A stretch of DNA of 64,000 nt. Source: Stappia sp. Lineage in GTDB: Bacteria > Pseudomonadota > Alphaproteobacteria > Rhizobiales > Stappiaceae. Below, one piece after another: positions 54,155-63,876 of the stretch. The translations under genes were made by a program, and so were the position numbers. The DNA lies in NCBI RefSeq assembly GCF_040110915.1, contig NZ_CP157793.1, forward strand, positions 1,500,939-1,564,938, given 5' to 3'. Below the pieces are notes generated by a model. It was not told where the DNA came from. It saw nothing but the letters and a program-made list of their open reading frames with translations, and made no database searches. The stretch's first letter is position 1, and every line of letters begins with the position of its first letter.

Positions 54155-55636
54155 ATGCGCGCGCGCATCCGCTTTCTGCATCGCGGCGAGACCGTCGAGC
54201 TCGCCGACGTCGGGCCGACCGAAACGGTGCTCGACTATCTGCGCCTGCGCCGCGGGCTCGTCGGCACCAAGGAAGGCTGCGGGGAGGGCGATTGCGGCGC
54301 CTGCACGGTCGCCTTGGGCCGCGTGGTGAACGGGCGGCTCACCTATCGCCCGGTGAATTCCTGCATCCAGTTCCTCGGCATGCTGGATGGCGCGGAACTC
54401 GTCACGGTGGAGGATCTCGCCGAGGACGACCGGCTGCACCCGGTGCAGGCGGCGATGGTCGCGTGCCACGGCTCGCAATGCGGCTTCTGCACGCCCGGCT
54501 TCGTCATGAGCCTCTTCACGCTCTACCATTCGCCCGACGCCACGCCCTCGCGGCGCACGGTCACCGACTGGCTCGCCGGCAATCTGTGCCGCTGCACGGG
54601 CTACCGGCCGATTGTCGATGCCGCGCTCACCGCCTGTTTCGACACGGTCGAGGATCGCTTCTCCCGCCGGGCGGAGGAAACGGTCGCGGCGCTTCAGGCG
54701 CTGGATGACAAGACCGACGTCCTGATCGGCGACGAGACCCGCTTTTTCGCCGCGCCGGCCTCCGTCGACGCGCTGGCGCGCCTGTGCGCGGAGCATCCCG
54801 ACGCGACCATCGTCGCCGGGGCGACCGACGTCGGGCTCTGGGTCACCAAGCAGCTGCGCGAGCTTCCCAGGATCGTCTGGATCGGCCGGGTCGCGGATTT
54901 CGACGCGGTGGAGGAAACCGCCGGCGGCGTCCTGATGGGGGCGGGCGCCAGCTTCGCCGACACGCAGGACCATATGGCGCGCATCGATCCCGACCTCGGC
55001 GAGTTGTGGCGACGCATCGGCTCCAAACAGGTCCGCGCCTCGGGCACCGTGTGCGGCAACATCGCCAACGGCTCGCCCATCGGCGACAGCCCGCCGGCGC
55101 TCATCGCGCTCGGCGCGACGCTGGAACTGCGCCACGGCGAGAACGCGCGCACGCTTGCGCTGGAGGACTTCTTTCTCGACTACGGCAAGCAGGACCGGGC
55201 GGAGGGCGAGATCGTCACCGGCCTCTATGTGCCGCGCCTCGACCCCAACCATGCCTTTCGCGCCTTCAAGATCTCCAAGCGCTTCGACCAGGACATCACC
55301 GCCGTGCTGCTGGCGATCCGCGTGACGCTGGCCGACGGCGTGATCACCGAGGCGCGCATTGCCTGCGGTGGCGTGGCGGCGACGCCGAAACGGGCCGGCG
55401 CGGCGGAACTGGCGCTCGTTGGCGCGCGCCCGGACCAACCGTCGAGCTGGGGCGGCGCGCTGAAGGCGCTGGCGGAGGATTTCTCGCCCATCGGCGACAT
55501 GCGGGCGAGCGAGAACTACCGCCGCGAGGTGGTGCGGGCGTTGCTCGCCAAGGCGCTGGTGGAGATCGGCGGCACGCCGGATGCCCGCACCCGCGTTGAA
55601 GGCCTGCGGCACAGGGAGGCGGACCATGCGGCCTGA
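54155..55636 (+). CDS. xdhA: Xanthine dehydrogenase small subunit (FeS/FAD)
   Basis: A 493-residue subunit carrying electron-transfer centres. The plant-type [2Fe-2S] domain has C42, C47, C50 and C70; the second cluster domain has CHGSQCGFCTPGFVM and NLCRCTGYRPI; an FAD domain follows from about residue 175 with TIVAGATDVGLWVTKQ and GTVCGNIANGSPIGDSPPALIALGATLEL. Oxidises hypoxanthine and xanthine to urate with XdhB. The gene overlaps xdhB by 11 bases. Confidence 0.96.
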   Translation: MRARIRFLHRGETVELADVGPTETVLDYLRLRRGLVGTKEGCGEGDCGACTVALGRVVNGRLTYRPVNSCIQFLGMLDGAELVTVEDLAEDDRLHPVQAAMVACHGSQCGFCTPGFVMSLFTLYHSPDATPSRRTVTDWLAGNLCRCTGYRPIVDAALTACFDTVEDRFSRRAEETVAALQALDDKTDVLIGDETRFFAAPASVDALARLCAEHPDATIVAGATDVGLWVTKQLRELPRIVWIGRVADFDAVEETAGGVLMGAGASFADTQDHMARIDPDLGELWRRIGSKQVRASGTVCGNIANGSPIGDSPPALIALGATLELRHGENARTLALEDFFLDYGKQDRAEGEIVTGLYVPRLDPNHAFRAFKISKRFDQDITAVLLAIRVTLADGVITEARIACGGVAATPKRAGAAELALVGARPDQPSSWGGALKALAEDFSPIGDMRASENYRREVVRALLAKALVEIGGTPDARTRVEGLRHREADHAA

Positions 55637-58013
55637 CCGCGATCCTGTCGCGGCCGCCGCCGCGACCCTGAGCGATGCCGACCGCTACGGTGCCGTGCGT
55701 CGGCCGAGCCCGCACGACAGCGCGGTCAAGCATGTGACCGGCGCCGCGACCTATGTCGACGACATTCGCGAGCCCGTCGGCACGCTGCATTGCGTGCCGG
55801 GCTGGGACCGCGACACCGTGCGCGGACGGATCGTGTCGCTCGATCTCGACGCCGTGCGGCAAAGCCCGGGCGTCGTCGCGGTGCTGACCAGCGCGGAGAT
55901 CCGCGGCGCCAACGACGTGGCGCCGGCGCTCGCCGACGAGCCGATGCTCGCCGAGGAGGAAATCCTTTATTGGGGCCAGCCGCTGTTCCTCGTGGTGGCG
56001 ACGACGCGCGACGCGGCGCGCCGGGCCGCGCGGAAGGCCCGCATCGAGGTCGACCCGCTGCCGCCCGTGCTCACCATCGAGGATGCGCGCCAGGCCGACA
56101 CGACGGTGCTTCCCGACTACCAGTTCCGAAAGGGATCGCCCGAAACCGGGCTGGCGCAGGCCGAGCATCGGCTGGAAGGCGCGCTCGACATCGGTGGGCA
56201 GGAGCATTTCTATCTGGAGGGGCAGGTGTCGCTCGCCGTGCCCGGCGAGGATGGCGATATCTTCGTCCACACCTCCTCGCAGCATCCCAGCGAGACCCAG
56301 CACATCGTCGCACGCGTTCTCGGGGTTCCCGACGCCGCCGTCACCGTGGAAGTGCGGCGCATGGGCGGGGGCTTCGGCGGCAAGGAGTCGCAGGCAAACC
56401 ACTGGGCCGCGCTCGCCGCCTTCGCCGCGCAGGCGACCGGGCACCCTTGCAAGCTCCGTCTCGACCGCGACGACGACATGATCATGACCGGCAAGCGGCA
56501 CGAATTTCGCGCCGAATGGACGCTCGGCCACGACGGCGAGGGGCGCATCCGGGCGGTCGACCTGAATTTCTACGCCCGCTGCGGCTATTCGGCGGATCTG
56601 TCGCTCGGCGTCGTGGACCGGGCGATGTTCCATAGCGATTCCAGCTATTTCTACCCGGACGCGATGATTCACTCGCGCCGGCTGAAGACGCACACCTGCT
56701 CCAACACCGCCTTTCGCGGCTTTGGCGGACCGCAGGGCATGCTGGCCGCCGAACGCATGCTGGATACGCTGGCGATCCGCCTCGGCAAGGACCCGCTCGA
56801 CATCCGCAAGGCGAATTTCTACGCCGAGGGGCGCGACGTCACGCCCTATGGCATGCGGGTGGAGGAACACGGCACGCTGCATGCCATCGTCGACGAGCTG
56901 GAGCGCACGTCGGACTATCGCGCGCGGCGCGACGAGATCCGCGCCTTCAACGCGCAAAGTCCGATCCTGAAGAAGGGGCTTGCGCTGACGCCGGTGAAAT
57001 TCGGCATTTCCTTCACGCTCAAGCATCTCAATCAGGCCGGCGCGCTGGTGCATGTCTACACCGACGGCTCGATCCATCTGAACCACGGCGGCACGGAGAT
57101 GGGGCAGGGGCTCTTCCAGAAGGTCGCCCAGATCGTTGCCGAGGTCTTCGGCGTGACGCTCGACCGGGTGAAGATCACCGCGACGCACACCGGCAAGGTG
57201 CCGAACACCGGACCGACGGCGGCCTCTTCGGGCACGGATCTCAACGGCATGGCGGCGCAGATCGCGGCGGAAACGATCAAGGCCCGGCTCGTCGCCTTCG
57301 CCGCCGAAAGCCATGACGTTGCGGAAGACGACATCCACTTCCGCGACAATCGGGTTTTCATCGGCGAGACGGAAATCACGCTCGGCGCGCTTGCCAAGGC
57401 GGCGCATCTCGCCCGCATCCAGCTCTCCGCGACCGGCTTCTACGCCACGCCCACCATCACCTGGGACCGGGCGAGCGCCAGCGGGCGTCCGTTCCACTAT
57501 TTCGCCTATGGCGCGGCCTGCTCGGAAGTAATCGTCGACACGATGACGGGCGAGATGCGGGTGACCCGCGTCGACATTCTCCACGACGTCGGCAAATCGC
57601 TCAATCCTGCCATCGACATCGGCCAGATCGAGGGCGGCTTCGTGCAGGGCATGGGCTGGCTCACGACGGAAGAACTGGTGTGGGACGAAAGCGGACGGCT
57701 GCGCACCCATGCGCCCTCGACCTACAAGATCCCCACCGCTTCCGACGTGCCGGAGGACTTCCGGGTCGCGCTGCATGCCTCGCCGGGAAATCCCTCGCCG
57801 ACCGTCTATCGCTCCAAGGCGGTGGGCGAACCGCCGGTGATGCTGGCGATCTCGGTGTTCAGCGCGATCACCGACGCGCTCGCGGGGCTCGCGCCCGGCC
57901 ATGTTCCGCCCCTGCGCGCGCCGGCCACGCCGGAGGCGATCCTTTCGGCGGTGGGCGAGATGAAGCAGGTGACCGCCAGCCGCAAGGCCAGGGCCGGGGA
58001 AGGCGACGGATGA
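55626..58013 (+). CDS. xdhB: Xanthine dehydrogenase large, molybdopterin-binding subunit
   Basis: A 795-residue molybdenum hydroxylase subunit. Conserved sites: SAVKHVTGAATYVDDI (N-terminal), the molybdopterin loop RMGGGFGGKESQAN, FRGFGGPQGMLAAE (substrate Arg region) and the C-terminal KAVGEPPVMLAISVFSAITDAL, with the active-site Glu. The ATG at 55626 lies within the end of xdhA; the frame is open upstream. xdhC begins at its stop codon, which would help cofactor insertion. Confidence 0.96.
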   Translation: MRPDRDPVAAAAATLSDADRYGAVRRPSPHDSAVKHVTGAATYVDDIREPVGTLHCVPGWDRDTVRGRIVSLDLDAVRQSPGVVAVLTSAEIRGANDVAPALADEPMLAEEEILYWGQPLFLVVATTRDAARRAARKARIEVDPLPPVLTIEDARQADTTVLPDYQFRKGSPETGLAQAEHRLEGALDIGGQEHFYLEGQVSLAVPGEDGDIFVHTSSQHPSETQHIVARVLGVPDAAVTVEVRRMGGGFGGKESQANHWAALAAFAAQATGHPCKLRLDRDDDMIMTGKRHEFRAEWTLGHDGEGRIRAVDLNFYARCGYSADLSLGVVDRAMFHSDSSYFYPDAMIHSRRLKTHTCSNTAFRGFGGPQGMLAAERMLDTLAIRLGKDPLDIRKANFYAEGRDVTPYGMRVEEHGTLHAIVDELERTSDYRARRDEIRAFNAQSPILKKGLALTPVKFGISFTLKHLNQAGALVHVYTDGSIHLNHGGTEMGQGLFQKVAQIVAEVFGVTLDRVKITATHTGKVPNTGPTAASSGTDLNGMAAQIAAETIKARLVAFAAESHDVAEDDIHFRDNRVFIGETEITLGALAKAAHLARIQLSATGFYATPTITWDRASASGRPFHYFAYGAACSEVIVDTMTGEMRVTRVDILHDVGKSLNPAIDIGQIEGGFVQGMGWLTTEELVWDESGRLRTHAPSTYKIPTASDVPEDFRVALHASPGNPSPTVYRSKAVGEPPVMLAISVFSAITDALAGLAPGHVPPLRAPATPEAILSAVGEMKQVTASRKARAGEGDG

Positions 58014-59008
58014 CCCCCTGGCCGGCCCTGCGCGAGATGCTGACGGCGCACGACGTGTGCACGGTCGTGACCGTCGTCTCCGTGGAAGGCTCCGCCCCGC
58101 GCGAGGTCGGGGCGCGGATGATCGTCGGGCCCGACGCGCGCTTTCGCGGGACCATCGGCGGCGGCCGGCTCGAATATGACGCGATCCACGAGGCGGCGCG
58201 GCTTGCCCGCGAGGAGGGCGGCGAGCGCCTGCTGCACCGGCGCCTGTCGCTCGGCCCCGATCTCGGCCAATGCTGCGGCGGGCGCATCGGCCTGGTGTTC
58301 GAAACCTTTTCGCACGCTCGCCACGACGAGATCGCGCGCCTTGCGAGAGCAGCGGAGGCGGGCGGGTTCGCGACCCGTCTGACCCTTGATGCGCATGGGC
58401 GGCCCGGACCGCGCGAGATCCTGCCGCGCGCCACGGACGCTCCGACGGCCCGTCTGTCGGGCGGGGTGCTGACCGAGACCTTCGGCGATGCGCGCACGCC
58501 GCTGCTGTTGTTCGGCGCGGGCCATGTCGGCAAGGCGCTGGTGCTGGCGCTCGCGCCGCTGCCGTTCCGGGTGACCTGGGTCGATCCGCGTGCCGAGATC
58601 TTCCCCCCGGCGATGCCGGCGACCGTCCGGCCTTGCGCGCTTGCCGATCCGCTCTCGGCGCTGCGCGACGCGCCCGCCGGCAGCGAGGTCGTGATCATGA
58701 CGCATGATCACGCGCTCGACCTGGCCATCGCCGACCGCGCCCTGGCAAATCCGGCGATCGCCGGCGTCGGCATGATCGGCAGTTCGACCAAGGCCGCGCG
58801 CATGCGCGCAAGGCTGGCCCGGGCCGGTCATGGCGGGGACGCGCTGGCCCGGTTCCGCTCGCCCATCGGGGTCGGGGGCATCACGTCCAAAGAACCGCCG
58901 GTCATCGCCGCTTCGGTGGCGGCCGACCTGCTGATCCGCCGGGAAGCGGCGTCGGCTGTCCACAGCAATCGCGACCGGGCTCTTGCCGGCGCATTCGGCG
59001 GCGTATGA
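58010..59008 (+). CDS. xdhC: Xanthine dehydrogenase accessory protein XdhC
   Basis: A 332-residue protein that binds molybdopterin cofactor, promotes its sulfuration and inserts it into XdhB. N-terminal XdhC domain with VVTVVSVEGSAPREVGARMIVG and FRGTIGGGRLEYDAI; C-terminal Rossmann domain with LLLFGAGHVGKALVLAL, VIMTHDHALDLAIADRAL and PIGVGGITSKEPPVIAASVAADLL. ATGA overlap with xdhB. Its stop lies 19 bases before the ABC ATPase start, so the transporter may be in the same transcript. Confidence 0.95.
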   Translation: MTPWPALREMLTAHDVCTVVTVVSVEGSAPREVGARMIVGPDARFRGTIGGGRLEYDAIHEAARLAREEGGERLLHRRLSLGPDLGQCCGGRIGLVFETFSHARHDEIARLARAAEAGGFATRLTLDAHGRPGPREILPRATDAPTARLSGGVLTETFGDARTPLLLFGAGHVGKALVLALAPLPFRVTWVDPRAEIFPPAMPATVRPCALADPLSALRDAPAGSEVVIMTHDHALDLAIADRALANPAIAGVGMIGSSTKAARMRARLARAGHGGDALARFRSPIGVGGITSKEPPVIAASVAADLLIRREAASAVHSNRDRALAGAFGGV

Positions 59009-59027
59009 TAAGGAGGCGGGGGAGATC

Positions 59028-60623
59028 ATGACACCGACGACAACGGCAAACCCGCCCGACCCATCACCGACACGAGAGCGACGCGGACAGGTCCTTCTGG
59101 AGGCGCGCGCCATCTCCAAGCGCTTCGGTGAGGTGCTGGCCAACGACAACGTGTCGCTTGCCCTGCGCGCGGGCGAGATCCACGCGCTGCTCGGCGAGAA
59201 CGGCGCGGGCAAGTCGACGCTTGTCAAGATCCTCTACGGCGCGCTGGAGCCCAATTCCGGAACGCTGTTGTGGGACGGCGAGGCGGTGACCGTCCACAGT
59301 CCGGCCGCCGCGCGCGACCTCGGCATCGGCATGGTCTTTCAGCATTTCTCGCTGTTCGAGGCGCTGACCGTCGCCGAGAACATCGCCCTGGCGCTGCCCG
59401 ACACCCTGTCCTTCCGCCAGCTCTCGGAGCGCATCCGGACCGTGTCGCGCGACTACGGTCTGGCGCTCGAGCCCAATGCCATCGTCGCCGACCTTCCCGT
59501 CGGCGTGCGCCAGCGCATCGAGATCGTCCGCTGTCTCTTGCAGGAACCTCGTCTCATCATCATGGACGAGCCGACGTCGGTGCTCACCCCGCAGGAGGCC
59601 GATCAGCTCTTCCTGACGCTGGAGCGGCTGGCGGACGAGGGCTGCGCCATCCTCTACATCTCCCACCGGCTGGAGGAGGTGAAGCGGCTGTGCCATCACG
59701 CCACGATCATGCGCCACGGCAAGGTGGTGCTGGAATGCGACCCGAGCCAGGAAACGGCCGGGTCGCTCGCGCGGCTGATGGTGGGCAGCGCGGTGCACGA
59801 CCTGAAACGCGGCGTGGCGCGCGAGGAGGGCCGGGCGCTGCTGCGCCTCAACCGCCTGAACGCCCCCGCCGACGGTCCCTTCTCCACCGCGCTTGAGGAT
59901 ATCTCCCTCGACGTGCGCGCCGGCGAGGTGGTGGCGATCGCCGGGATCGCCGGCAACGGGCAGGGCGAGTTGTTCGACCTGATCTCGGGCGAGCGGCGCG
60001 CCGAGGGTGCGGACACCGTCGTCATCGACGACGCTCCGTTGGGCCGCACGGGGATCACGCGGCGGCGGCGGGCAGGGGCCGCCTTCATTCCCGAGGAGCG
60101 GCTCGGCCACGGCGCGGTTCCGGGTTTGAAACTCTCGGAAAACCTCGTGCTCACGCGCCACGGAACAGGCGACGGGCTGGTGCGCAACGGCTTCGTCCAG
60201 AGCGAGGCTGCCGGCGATCTGGAGCAGCGGATCAAGACCAATTTCGATGTGCGCATGTCGCACGACGATCCGGAAGCCCGCGCCCTGTCGGGTGGCAACC
60301 TGCAGAAATTCGTGATGGGGCGCGAGCTCGACCGCAAGCCGAAGCTCCTTGTCGTCAATCAGCCGACCTGGGGCGTCGACGCGGGCGCGGCGGCGCTGAT
60401 CCGTCAGGAACTCATCGACCTCTCGCGCCAGGGCTCCGCCGTGCTGGTGATCAGTCAGGATCTCGACGAGATCTTCGAGATCGCCGACCGCATCGCGGTG
60501 ATCTCGCGCGGACGCCTGTCGGATCCGGTTCCCGCGGGACAGATGACCCGCGAGCGCATCGGCCTCTTGATGGGCGGCCTGCACGAGGGCGACGAAAAGG
60601 GAGGCGGCTCGCATGCAGCTTGA
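59028..60623 (+). CDS. Nucleoside/purine ABC transporter ATPase (two domains)
   Basis: A 531-residue ATPase of the sugar/BMP transporter class (RbsA/YufO type), with two nucleotide-binding domains. Domain 1: Walker A GENGAGKST, signature LPVGVRQRIEI, Walker B LIIMDEPTSVLTP. Domain 2: degenerate Walker A GIAGNGQGE and signature LSGGNLQKFVMGRELDRKP, as usual for this class. The ATG at 59028 has a GGGGGAG box. It overlaps the first permease by 11 bases. Neighbouring xdh and uraH genes suggest a purine or nucleoside substrate. Confidence 0.94.
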   Translation: MTPTTTANPPDPSPTRERRGQVLLEARAISKRFGEVLANDNVSLALRAGEIHALLGENGAGKSTLVKILYGALEPNSGTLLWDGEAVTVHSPAAARDLGIGMVFQHFSLFEALTVAENIALALPDTLSFRQLSERIRTVSRDYGLALEPNAIVADLPVGVRQRIEIVRCLLQEPRLIIMDEPTSVLTPQEADQLFLTLERLADEGCAILYISHRLEEVKRLCHHATIMRHGKVVLECDPSQETAGSLARLMVGSAVHDLKRGVAREEGRALLRLNRLNAPADGPFSTALEDISLDVRAGEVVAIAGIAGNGQGELFDLISGERRAEGADTVVIDDAPLGRTGITRRRRAGAAFIPEERLGHGAVPGLKLSENLVLTRHGTGDGLVRNGFVQSEAAGDLEQRIKTNFDVRMSHDDPEARALSGGNLQKFVMGRELDRKPKLLVVNQPTWGVDAGAAALIRQELIDLSRQGSAVLVISQDLDEIFEIADRIAVISRGRLSDPVPAGQMTRERIGLLMGGLHEGDEKGGGSHAA

Positions 60624-61707
60624 GCTGGAACGCCGCGCGGAACGCTCCAAGCGCATGGCGCTCTTGTCGCCGGTCATCGCTCTCGGGCTCACGCTGATCA
60701 CCGGCGCGATCCTCTTCGCCGGGCTCGGCCAGAACCCGCTGACCGCGCTCTACGTCTTCTTCATCGATCCGCTGACCGCGTCATGGTCGCTGCAGGAGCT
60801 CGTCGTCAAGGCCACGCCGCTGATCCTGATCGGCTGCGGTCTGGCCGTCTGCTTTCTCTCCAACAACTGGAACATCGGCGCGGAAGGCCAGTTCACCGCC
60901 GGCGCGCTCGCCGGATCGATGCTGCCGATCCTTTTGCCCGGGTTCGAGACATTTGCGACCCTGCCGCTGATGCTGCTGATGGGAATTGCCGGCGGCATGG
61001 CCTGGGCGGCGATCCCGGCCTTCCTGAAGGTGCGCTTCGGCACCAACGAGATCCTGACGAGCCTGATGCTGGTCTATATCGCCCAGCTTCTGCTCGACTG
61101 GCTGGTGCGCGGGCCCTGGCGCGATCCCGACGGCTTCAACTTCCCCGAAAGCCGCCTGTTTTCCGATGCGGCGATCCTGCCGCCGCTCGCCGACGGGCGC
61201 ATGCATGTCGGCGCGATCTTCGCCGTCGTCACGGTGCTGGTGCTGTCGGTCGTGCTGCTGAAGACGCTCAAGGGCTTCGAGATCCGGGTGCTCGGTCAGG
61301 CACCGCGCGCCGGACGCTTCGCCGGCTTTTCGCGCAACAGGATGGTCTGGTTCGCCTTCCTGCTCGCCGGCGGGCTCGCGGGGCTCGCCGGCATCAGCGA
61401 GGTCTCGGGCTCGATCAACCAGCTCACGCCGGTGATTTCGCCGGGCTACGGCTTCACCGCGATCATCGTCGCCTTCCTGGGGCGGCTCAACCCGATCGGC
61501 ATCTTCTTCTCCGGGTTCCTGCTGGCGCTGACCTATCTCGGCGGCGAGGCGGCGCAGGTGTCGCTCGGGGTTTCCGACAAGACGACCCGCGTGTTCCAGG
61601 GGCTGGTTCTGTTCTACGTTCTGGCCTGCGACACGCTGATCCTCTACCGCATACGGATCGGGCGCTCCGCCGTCCCGGGCAAGGGAGGCGAGCATGGGCG
61701 CGTTTGA
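60613..61707 (+). CDS. Nucleoside/purine ABC transporter permease 1
   Basis: A 364-residue inner-membrane permease of the BPD-2 (RbsC/YufP) class with about ten hydrophobic segments. Conserved pieces: IGCGLAVCFLSNNWNIGAEGQFTAGALAGS (after the second segment), MAWAAIPAFLKVRFGTNEILTSLMLVYIAQ and RVLGQAPRAGRFAGFSRNRM. The last ten codons overlap the next gene by 14 bases, and its start overlaps the ATPase gene, so all three are tightly coupled. Confidence 0.93.
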   Translation: MQLELERRAERSKRMALLSPVIALGLTLITGAILFAGLGQNPLTALYVFFIDPLTASWSLQELVVKATPLILIGCGLAVCFLSNNWNIGAEGQFTAGALAGSMLPILLPGFETFATLPLMLLMGIAGGMAWAAIPAFLKVRFGTNEILTSLMLVYIAQLLLDWLVRGPWRDPDGFNFPESRLFSDAAILPPLADGRMHVGAIFAVVTVLVLSVVLLKTLKGFEIRVLGQAPRAGRFAGFSRNRMVWFAFLLAGGLAGLAGISEVSGSINQLTPVISPGYGFTAIIVAFLGRLNPIGIFFSGFLLALTYLGGEAAQVSLGVSDKTTRVFQGLVLFYVLACDTLILYRIRIGRSAVPGKGGEHGRV

Positions 61708-62614
61708 AGCGATCCTCCTGACCGTCATCACGGCGGCCACTCCGCTGCTGCTGGCGGCCATCGGGGAACTGGTGGTCGAGCGCTCCGGCGTGCTGAACCT
61801 CGGCGTCGAAGGCATGATGATCGTCGGCGCCGTGATGGGTTTTGCCGGCGCGCAGGCGACCGGCTCACCCTATGCCGGGGCGGTGGTCGCCATGGCGGCG
61901 GGCATGGGCATGGCGCTCCTGTTCGGCTTTCTGACGCTGCATCTGGTGGCGAACCAGGTCGCGACCGGTCTGGCGCTCACGCTGCTCGGGCTCGGCCTGT
62001 CGGGCATGATCGGCGAGGCCTTCATCGGCCAGCCGGGCGTGTGGCTCACGGGGCTCGACATTCCGGTTCTGAGCGATCTCCCCGTCGTCGGCAAGGTTCT
62101 GTTCGGGCAGGACATTCTCGTCTATCTGTCGCTCGCGCTGGTGGTCGGCGTCTCCTATGTGCTGTTTCGCACGCGGGCCGGACTGGTGATCCGCGCCGTC
62201 GGCGACAATCATGCCTCGGCGCATGCGCTCGGCGTCTCGGTACGCAAGGTGCGCTATCTCGCGGTGCTGTTCGGCGGGGCCTGCGCCGGGCTTGCCGGGG
62301 GCTATCTGTCGCTCGCCTACACGCCGCAATGGGTGGAGGGCATGACGGCGGGGCGGGGCTGGATCGCGCTGGCGCTCGTGGTCTTCGCGACCTGGCGGCC
62401 GGGGCGGGTGCTGGCCGGTGCCTATCTCTTCGGCGCGGTGGGCATTCTGCAATTCCACGCACAGGCGCACGGGGTCGGGATTCCCTCGCAATTCCTGTCC
62501 GCGCTGCCCTATGCGGCGACCATCGTGGTGCTTGTCATCATCTCCCGGAACCGCATACTGACACGCATAAACACCCCGGCCTGTCTGGGACAACCGTTCG
62601 TTCCGGACCGATAG
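61694..62614 (+). CDS. Nucleoside/purine ABC transporter permease 2
   Basis: A 306-residue permease (YufQ class) with about eight to nine hydrophobic segments. Signature: LVVERSGVLNLGVEGMMIVGAVMGF, HLVANQVATGLALTLLGLGLSGM, RTRAGLVIRAVGDNHASAHALGVSVRKVRYLAVLFGGACAGLAGGYLSLAYTP. It forms the pore with permease 1. A 133-base gap separates it from the binding-protein gene; in this gap nothing beyond the ribosome site is clear. Confidence 0.94.
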   Translation: MGAFEAILLTVITAATPLLLAAIGELVVERSGVLNLGVEGMMIVGAVMGFAGAQATGSPYAGAVVAMAAGMGMALLFGFLTLHLVANQVATGLALTLLGLGLSGMIGEAFIGQPGVWLTGLDIPVLSDLPVVGKVLFGQDILVYLSLALVVGVSYVLFRTRAGLVIRAVGDNHASAHALGVSVRKVRYLAVLFGGACAGLAGGYLSLAYTPQWVEGMTAGRGWIALALVVFATWRPGRVLAGAYLFGAVGILQFHAQAHGVGIPSQFLSALPYAATIVVLVIISRNRILTRINTPACLGQPFVPDR

Positions 62615-62747
62615 AAACAGGGCCGCATAAGGGGGACGGGGAGCAGCGCGCGGGAGGCAACGCGCCAATCACAAAGGGGCGGGCACCGGGGCTCGGAACC
62701 GGGCTCGAAAACCCGAAAACGCAAAAGCAGGGACGCAGGAGACACGC

Positions 62748-63815
62748 ATGAAAAAACTGCTCAGCATGGCCGCAGCCGCGGCATTCGCGCTCGGCACGGC
62801 CGGCGCGCAAGCCGAGGATCCGCTCAAGGTCGGCTTCATCTACGTCGGCCCGATCAGCGATCACGGTTGGTCCTACCAGCACAACGAGGGCCGGCTCGCC
62901 ATCGAGGCCGCCTTCGGCGACAAGGTCGAGACCTCCTACATCGAGAGCGTGTCGGAAGGTCCGGACGCGGAGCGCGCGATCGAGCGTCTGGCCCGCGACG
63001 GCGCCGACCTCATCTTCACCACCTCCTTCGGCTTCATGAACCCGACCGTGAAGGTGGCGCGCAAGTTTCCGGACGTGAAGTTCGAGCATGCCACCGGCTA
63101 CAAGCGCGCGGACAATGTGTCGACCTATTCCGCCCGCTTCTACGAGGGCCGCTACATCATCGGCCAGATCGCGGCGAAGATGTCGAAGACCGGCACGGCC
63201 GGCTACATCGGCTCGTTCCCGATTCCGGAAGTCGTGCGCGGCATCAACGCCTTCATGCTCGGCGCGCAGTCCGTCAACCCGGACTTCAAGATCAAGGTCG
63301 TGTGGGTCAACTCCTGGTACGATCCGGGCAAGGAAGCGGATGCGGCCAAGGCGCTGCTCGACCAGGGCGCCGACGTGATCAGCCAGCATACCGACAGCCC
63401 GGCGCCGCTGCAGGTGGCCGAGGAGCGCGGCGCGATCGGCTTCGGCCAGGCGTCCGACATGAGCAAGTTCGCCCCCAAGGCGCAGCTCACCGCGATCATC
63501 GACGACTGGAGCGTCTATTACACCGACCGCGTGCAGGCGGTGCTCGACGGGACCTGGGAAAGCCAGGACATCTGGGGCGGTCTCGCCGAGGACATGGTCG
63601 TGATGGCGGACTTCACCAACATGCCGGAGGAGATCGCCAGGGAGGCCGCCGAAATGACGGAAAAGATCCGCTCGGGCGAATTCCATCCCTTCACCGGTCC
63701 GATCACGAAGCAGGACGGCACGCTGGCCGTGGCGGAGGGCGAAGTGCTCGACGACGAAGCCCTGCTCGGCATGAACTGGTACGTCCAGGGGATCGACGAC
63801 CAGCTTCCGCAGTAA
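62748..63815 (+). CDS. BMP-family ABC transporter substrate-binding protein
   Basis: A 355-residue periplasmic binding protein of the basic membrane protein (BMP/Med/PnrA) family, which binds purine nucleosides in several bacteria. Signal peptide about 1-22 (AAAAFALGTAGAQA), then KVGFIYVGPISDHGWSYQHNEGRLAIEAAFGDKVETSYIESV and LIFTTSFGFMNPTVKVARKFPDVKFEHATGYK. No lipobox cysteine is present, so it is soluble, unlike PnrA. It follows the permeases in the purine locus, supporting a purine or nucleoside ligand. A terminator follows at 63839. Confidence 0.94.
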   Translation: MKKLLSMAAAAAFALGTAGAQAEDPLKVGFIYVGPISDHGWSYQHNEGRLAIEAAFGDKVETSYIESVSEGPDAERAIERLARDGADLIFTTSFGFMNPTVKVARKFPDVKFEHATGYKRADNVSTYSARFYEGRYIIGQIAAKMSKTGTAGYIGSFPIPEVVRGINAFMLGAQSVNPDFKIKVVWVNSWYDPGKEADAAKALLDQGADVISQHTDSPAPLQVAEERGAIGFGQASDMSKFAPKAQLTAIIDDWSVYYTDRVQAVLDGTWESQDIWGGLAEDMVVMADFTNMPEEIAREAAEMTEKIRSGEFHPFTGPITKQDGTLAVAEGEVLDDEALLGMNWYVQGIDDQLPQ

Positions 63816-63838
63816 GCGGATCGGCTGTATGACACGAA

Positions 63839-63876
63839 GGGGCGCGGCGCGGACCTTGCGGATCGCGCCGCGCCCC
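63839..63876 (+). terminator. Terminator-like hairpin after the BMP binding-protein gene
   Basis: A perfect 13-bp stem GGGGCGCGGCGCG / CGCGCCGCGCCCC with a 12-base loop, starting 24 bases after the stop codon. It is followed by GTCCCGTTTC, so the T-run is weak, but the stem is very stable. No gene is visible from here to the window end. Confidence 0.6.

Noticed and set aside
59028..62614. A sugar (ribose/xylose) transporter
   Set aside because: The ATPase and permeases alone would allow it, but the BMP-type binding protein and the adjacent xdh and uraH genes point to purines or nucleosides.
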